Positions 55,986-56,491 of a stretch of 56,491 nt of DNA are shown here, piece after piece. Position 1 is the stretch's first letter. Each line of letters starts with the position of its first letter. The translations under genes were made by a program, and so were the position numbers. The stretch covers positions 1-56,491 of the forward strand of contig JABFXY010000047.1 of assembly GCA_013361525.1 (NCBI GenBank), read 5' to 3'. The notes under the pieces are model-generated. The model was not told the DNA's origin, did not search any database, and saw nothing but the letters and a program-made list of their open reading frames with translations. Source of the stretch: Polyangiaceae bacterium. GTDB taxonomy: Bacteria > Myxococcota_A > Polyangia > Polyangiales > Polyangiaceae.

Positions 55986-56435
55986 ATGCCGTGGCGCCTT
56001 TGCAGTTTGCTCGTTGCGGTCGCGGTGCCCGCGATGCTGAGCGCAGCGGCGTGCGGCGCCGAGGTCCTCGCGCCGACGGCGGAGGAGGCGTGTGTTCTCG
56101 GCGGTGGGGAGTGGGGTAACGCCGATTGCGGCGGCGGCGGCGATACCTGCGACGTCGTCGTCTGCGAGCTCAATTTCGGTGAAGGCTGCGTCTGCACCGA
56201 GCCCGGCACCTGCTGGGACGGAACGGAATGTGTGAAAGACCCGTCGCTCGCGTACGAGGTCTGCGCCGCTGGCGGCGCGAAGTGGAACCCGAGTGCGGAC
56301 TGCGGCGGCCGTCGGGACGCCTGCGATTTGGTTGCGTGCGAACACTCGCTCGGCCCCGGCTGTTTCTGCGACGACCCGGGCATGTGTTGGAATGGGACCG
56401 AGTGCATCGAAGGCTGGTCTTTCGAGGACCAATGA
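55986..56435 (+). CDS. Small lipoprotein of two tandem Cys-rich repeats
   Basis: This 149-aa protein has a lipoprotein signal with Cys23 (MLSAAAC). Residues 35-82 and 92-140 are two copies of one unit, C-x3-GG-x-W-x4-DCGG-x4-CD-x-V-x-CE-x5-GC-x-C-x3-G-x-CW-x-GTEC. Each unit has eight cysteines, which probably form disulfides outside the cytoplasm. No enzyme motif is present. A role in surface binding or cell contact is possible. It lies 51 nt downstream of the serine-hydrolase lipoprotein. Confidence 0.75.
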   Translation: MPWRLCSLLVAVAVPAMLSAAACGAEVLAPTAEEACVLGGGEWGNADCGGGGDTCDVVVCELNFGEGCVCTEPGTCWDGTECVKDPSLAYEVCAAGGAKWNPSADCGGRRDACDLVACEHSLGPGCFCDDPGMCWNGTECIEGWSFEDQ

Positions 56436-56491
56436 CCTGTCGTCGGGCGACGCAAGTGCGGCTGCGATGAAGGAGCGGGGGCGTATGTGAC

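Overview
The window is a high-GC chromosomal segment of a myxobacterium, most likely order Polyangiales (Sorangium/Polyangium/Minicystis-like). The evidence is the density of secreted lipoproteins with Gly/Ser/Asn-rich linkers and Cys-rich tails, a cytosolic-zinc-ribbon/transmembrane Ser/Thr kinase, a SWIM-SNF2 ATPase, a GH63-type glucosidase, and many GTG/TTG starts that overlap the previous stop. This placement rests on gene style and composition, not on a database search.

Layout. (1) 247-9821 (+): nine tightly packed genes forming a self-contained envelope uptake system: PstS-like binding protein, small lipoprotein, OprO/P-like porin, DUF2135-like lipoprotein, ExbB, ExbD, TonB, a TonB-dependent receptor with its own TonB_C-like domain, and a lipoprotein. 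It lies behind a promoter overlapped by a perfect 13-bp inverted repeat. (2) 9822-11194: a 64-aa ORF, a remnant of a staphylococcal-nuclease-type gene, and 21-bp direct repeats. (3) 11195-15660 (-): a stress operon with two Hsp20 genes, a frameshifted DnaJ-like gene, a zinc-ribbon protein, a hypothetical, a degenerate receiver and a PTS enzyme I-like protein. (4) 15.7-17.3 kb: decayed DNA including a truncated thioredoxin-reductase-like gene. (5) 17.4-28.8 kb: a stress-survival cluster with an iron-permease-family protein, histidine kinase and receiver, hemerythrin, a small basic protein, DUF389, pyrophosphatase, SDR, DUF2971, FIST and KatG.

(6) 28.8-37.4 kb: a 1.06-kb gene-free stretch, a BASS-family transporter, tRNA-Leu(UAA), a divergent membrane pyrophosphatase homologue and a SWIM-SNF2 ATPase. 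(7) 37.5-46.0 kb: a group of lipoproteins. It includes a 1012-aa esterase whose alpha/beta-hydrolase halves appear in swapped order, coupled to an FG-rich low-complexity protein, and a lipoprotein with a ferritin-like domain. (8) 46.1-48.2 kb (-): Ser/Thr kinase. (9) 48.3-55.9 kb: a GH63-like glucosidase divergent from zwf-pgl-gnd, the oxidative pentose phosphate operon, which also carries a serine-hydrolase-like lipoprotein. The window ends in a duplicated Cys-rich lipoprotein.

The strongest candidates for unusual biology are the TonB-powered PstS/porin operon, the apparently circularly permuted esterase with its FG-rich partner, the pyrophosphatase homologue that has lost conserved acidic residues, and the enzyme I-like gene at the end of a heat-shock operon. 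All functional statements come from reading motifs by eye.
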